Shown here: piece after piece, positions 5,167 through 6,133 of the stretch
Position numbering within the stretch: position 1 is the first letter of the stretch
Layout of the letters: each line of letters begins with the position of its first letter
From: an uncultured bacterium
GTDB lineage: Bacteria > Bacillota_I > Bacilli_A > RF39 > UBA660
Direction: 5' to 3'
DNA: 6,133 nt
Assembly: GCA_949288625.1 (NCBI GenBank)
Contig: CASEKZ010000051.1
Span: 1 to 6,133 of the forward strand
Position numbers and translations under genes: made by a program
Notes under the pieces: model-generated
What the model saw: the letters and a program-made list of their open reading frames with translations, nothing else
What the model was told of the DNA's origin: nothing
The model's database searches: none

Positions 5167-5922
5167 CTAATTAGTATATTGCTTAATCGGTATATCAATC
5201 GTACTTTTTGCAGTAACATCAATACCAACAACGTGAGAATTAAAGTTAAGATCCTCTCTCCAATAAGAACTAAAGACTAAATAAGCAGACTCCCCAGTAT
5301 CAAGTTTTGGTGCGGCTTCTGGATCAACCTCTAACTCATCATAAATCTCTTTTGAAACATAAACGTCCTGCAAATTAACCAAATTTTGTTTTAGTAAATC
5401 AGCAGTAACATAATCGATAGAAGAAAACTCATAAACATTTCCTCCCACCCCTTGTGTAGCATCAATTATTTTATTAACATCAAACGTATTACCATCATCC
5501 ATTAGTAAATTACCAGCTATGCTTGTATCAATGTTTATATCATAATATATATCTAAAATAATTGGTATACTACCAGTATTTGTTACCTTAACCGTAAAAT
5601 ATTGTTTTTGACCTGGCTGTGTTAAATTAGCACTATATGTAACTGTATTTGAGGTATTTGTTATTGAGCTATCAACGTTACTGCTTACCGCGTTTGCCAA
5701 ATCAACATCCCCCGTAGAACCATAATTATTTAGTACGGCATACATGTTACTACTTTTCACCTCTTCTAAAACGTCTTTTTGTGTCGTTATTTCAAAAGCA
5801 AACTCTCCTTTTGCAGTTGCAGTACCATTTATTGTTAGTGTATCTGAAAATATCGCATAGCCTACCGCTACCGCCAAGATAAATAAAACCGCTCCTATTA
5901 TTATTCCTTTTTTCTTGTTCAT
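5167..5922 (-). CDS. Secreted TasA/camelysin-type signal peptide protein
   Basis: This 251-aa protein has a lysine-rich start (MNKKK), a hydrophobic helix (about 6-24) and the junction VGYAIFSDTLTINGTATAKGEF. That pattern is typical of SipW-processed proteins of the TasA/CalY type in Bacillota (usually YAxFSD), so it is likely exported and cleaved near Ala23. The mature part is Thr/Asn/Val-rich and beta-strand-like, including YFTVKVTNTGSIPIILDIYYDI, the Ig-like NTGS strand pattern seen in such surface or biofilm matrix proteins. No LPXTG anchor or second membrane helix is seen. GGAGGT lies 5 bases before the ATG. No sipW gene is visible in the window. The promoter contains a nine-G run, so expression may switch on and off. 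A role in fibre or surface-layer formation is inferred from the family only. Confidence 0.78.
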   Translation of the reverse strand: MNKKKGIIIGAVLFILAVAVGYAIFSDTLTINGTATAKGEFAFEITTQKDVLEEVKSSNMYAVLNNYGSTGDVDLANAVSSNVDSSITNTSNTVTYSANLTQPGQKQYFTVKVTNTGSIPIILDIYYDINIDTSIAGNLLMDDGNTFDVNKIIDATQGVGGNVYEFSSIDYVTADLLKQNLVNLQDVYVSKEIYDELEVDPEAAPKLDTGESAYLVFSSYWREDLNFNSHVVGIDVTAKSTIDIPIKQYTN

Positions 5923-5954
5923 AAGTTACCTCCACTACTATTTTTTACATGTTT

Positions 5955-5982
5955 ATAATATCATATACCCCCCCCCGGTCAA
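5955..5982 (-). promoter_or_regulatory. Promoter with poly-G9 spacer, likely phase-variable
   Basis: On the minus strand a -35 TTGACC (5977-5982) and an extended -10 TGATATTAT (5955-5963) are separated by a 16-base spacer whose upstream 9 bases are all G (plus-strand C9 at 5968-5976). Gain of one G would give the optimal 17-base spacing, and loss would weaken the promoter. It lies about 33 bases upstream of the secreted-protein ATG. Confidence 0.78.
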
Positions 5983-6080
5983 TATTTTTATCAATTGTGG
6001 AAAACAAAAGTGTAGTTAATTATTTATTTAAGTTCCCGGTTTTCAAACAAAGGGATTTTAAGTCTGGAAACTTTTAGGGA

Positions 6081-6133
6081 AATGTCAAGGACGAATGAAA
6101 TGAGTTCATCAAAGATCCTTGACATTCTTTTTC
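6081..6133 (+). terminator. Large hairpin with T tail at right edge
   Basis: AATGTCAAGGA (6081-6091) pairs perfectly with TCCTTGACATT (6116-6126). The 24-base loop contains a further ATGAA/TTCAT stem (6095-6109). CTTTTTC follows to the window end. In plus orientation it looks like an intrinsic terminator or attenuator, but no plus-strand gene precedes it. The stretch 6031-6133 is visibly richer in G and C than its surroundings. It could be a leader/attenuator of a gene beyond the window, a small RNA, or the end of a mobile element. Confidence 0.45.

Noticed and set aside
6024..6125. Minus-strand frame of 33 codons starting ATG at 6125, open to the window edge
   Set aside because: It has no convincing ribosome site, codon use unlike the neighbours (CTC, AGG, CGG), and runs through the perfect hairpin; more likely structural DNA or RNA. 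It could be the end of a gene outside the window, which cannot be judged here.

Overview
The window is AT-rich bacterial DNA, with GC content by eye around 30% and standard stop and Trp codon use. It has strong AGGAGG-type ribosome sites, TG-extended -10 promoters and U-tailed hairpin terminators. Together with spoVS, a LemA-family protein and a protein with a SipW/TasA-type signal peptide, this points to a low-GC Bacillota. My inference is an uncultured gut Bacilli lineage (Erysipelotrichia/RF39-like); nothing here fixes the genus. All real genes are on the minus strand, so the window reads from right to left.

Region by region in the direction of transcription. The right edge (about 6024-6133) is a slightly GC-richer non-coding stretch ending in a large hairpin with a T tail on the plus strand. 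Next comes a secreted protein with a TasA/camelysin-like signal peptide (5167-5922). Its promoter has a run of nine G in the spacer between -35 and -10, the classic layout of a phase-variable promoter. After a strong terminator follows an overlapping three-gene operon (3065-5076): a COG1092-like SAM-dependent RNA methyltransferase, an RluA-type pseudouridine synthase and a small HAD-family phosphatase. After another terminator is a monocistronic spoVS (2716-2976) with its own terminator.

An IS110-family insertion sequence (roughly 1184-2710) lies between spoVS and the next operon. It encodes a DEDD/serine transposase. Between the left end and the transposase start lies about 180 nt of strongly structured sequence: a 14-bp perfect closing inverted repeat and two internal hairpin domains that carry near-identical loop sequences. 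This is the position, size and two-loop plan expected for an IS110 bridge RNA. A perfect plus-strand terminator with no plus-strand gene sits just beyond the transposase stop.

The left part (1-1131) is an operon of a small lipoprotein, a LemA-family protein and a downstream gene cut by the window edge. The LemA homologue keeps only the N-terminal half of the family. Its C-terminus is replaced by a Ser/Gly tail and a run of 14 Asn encoded by an AAT/AAC microsatellite; the next gene also starts with an Asn/Pro/Thr-rich leader.

The most interesting signals are the poly-G promoter, the candidate bridge RNA with duplicated loops, the chimeric LemA with its microsatellite tail, and the orphan plus-strand terminator beside the IS.
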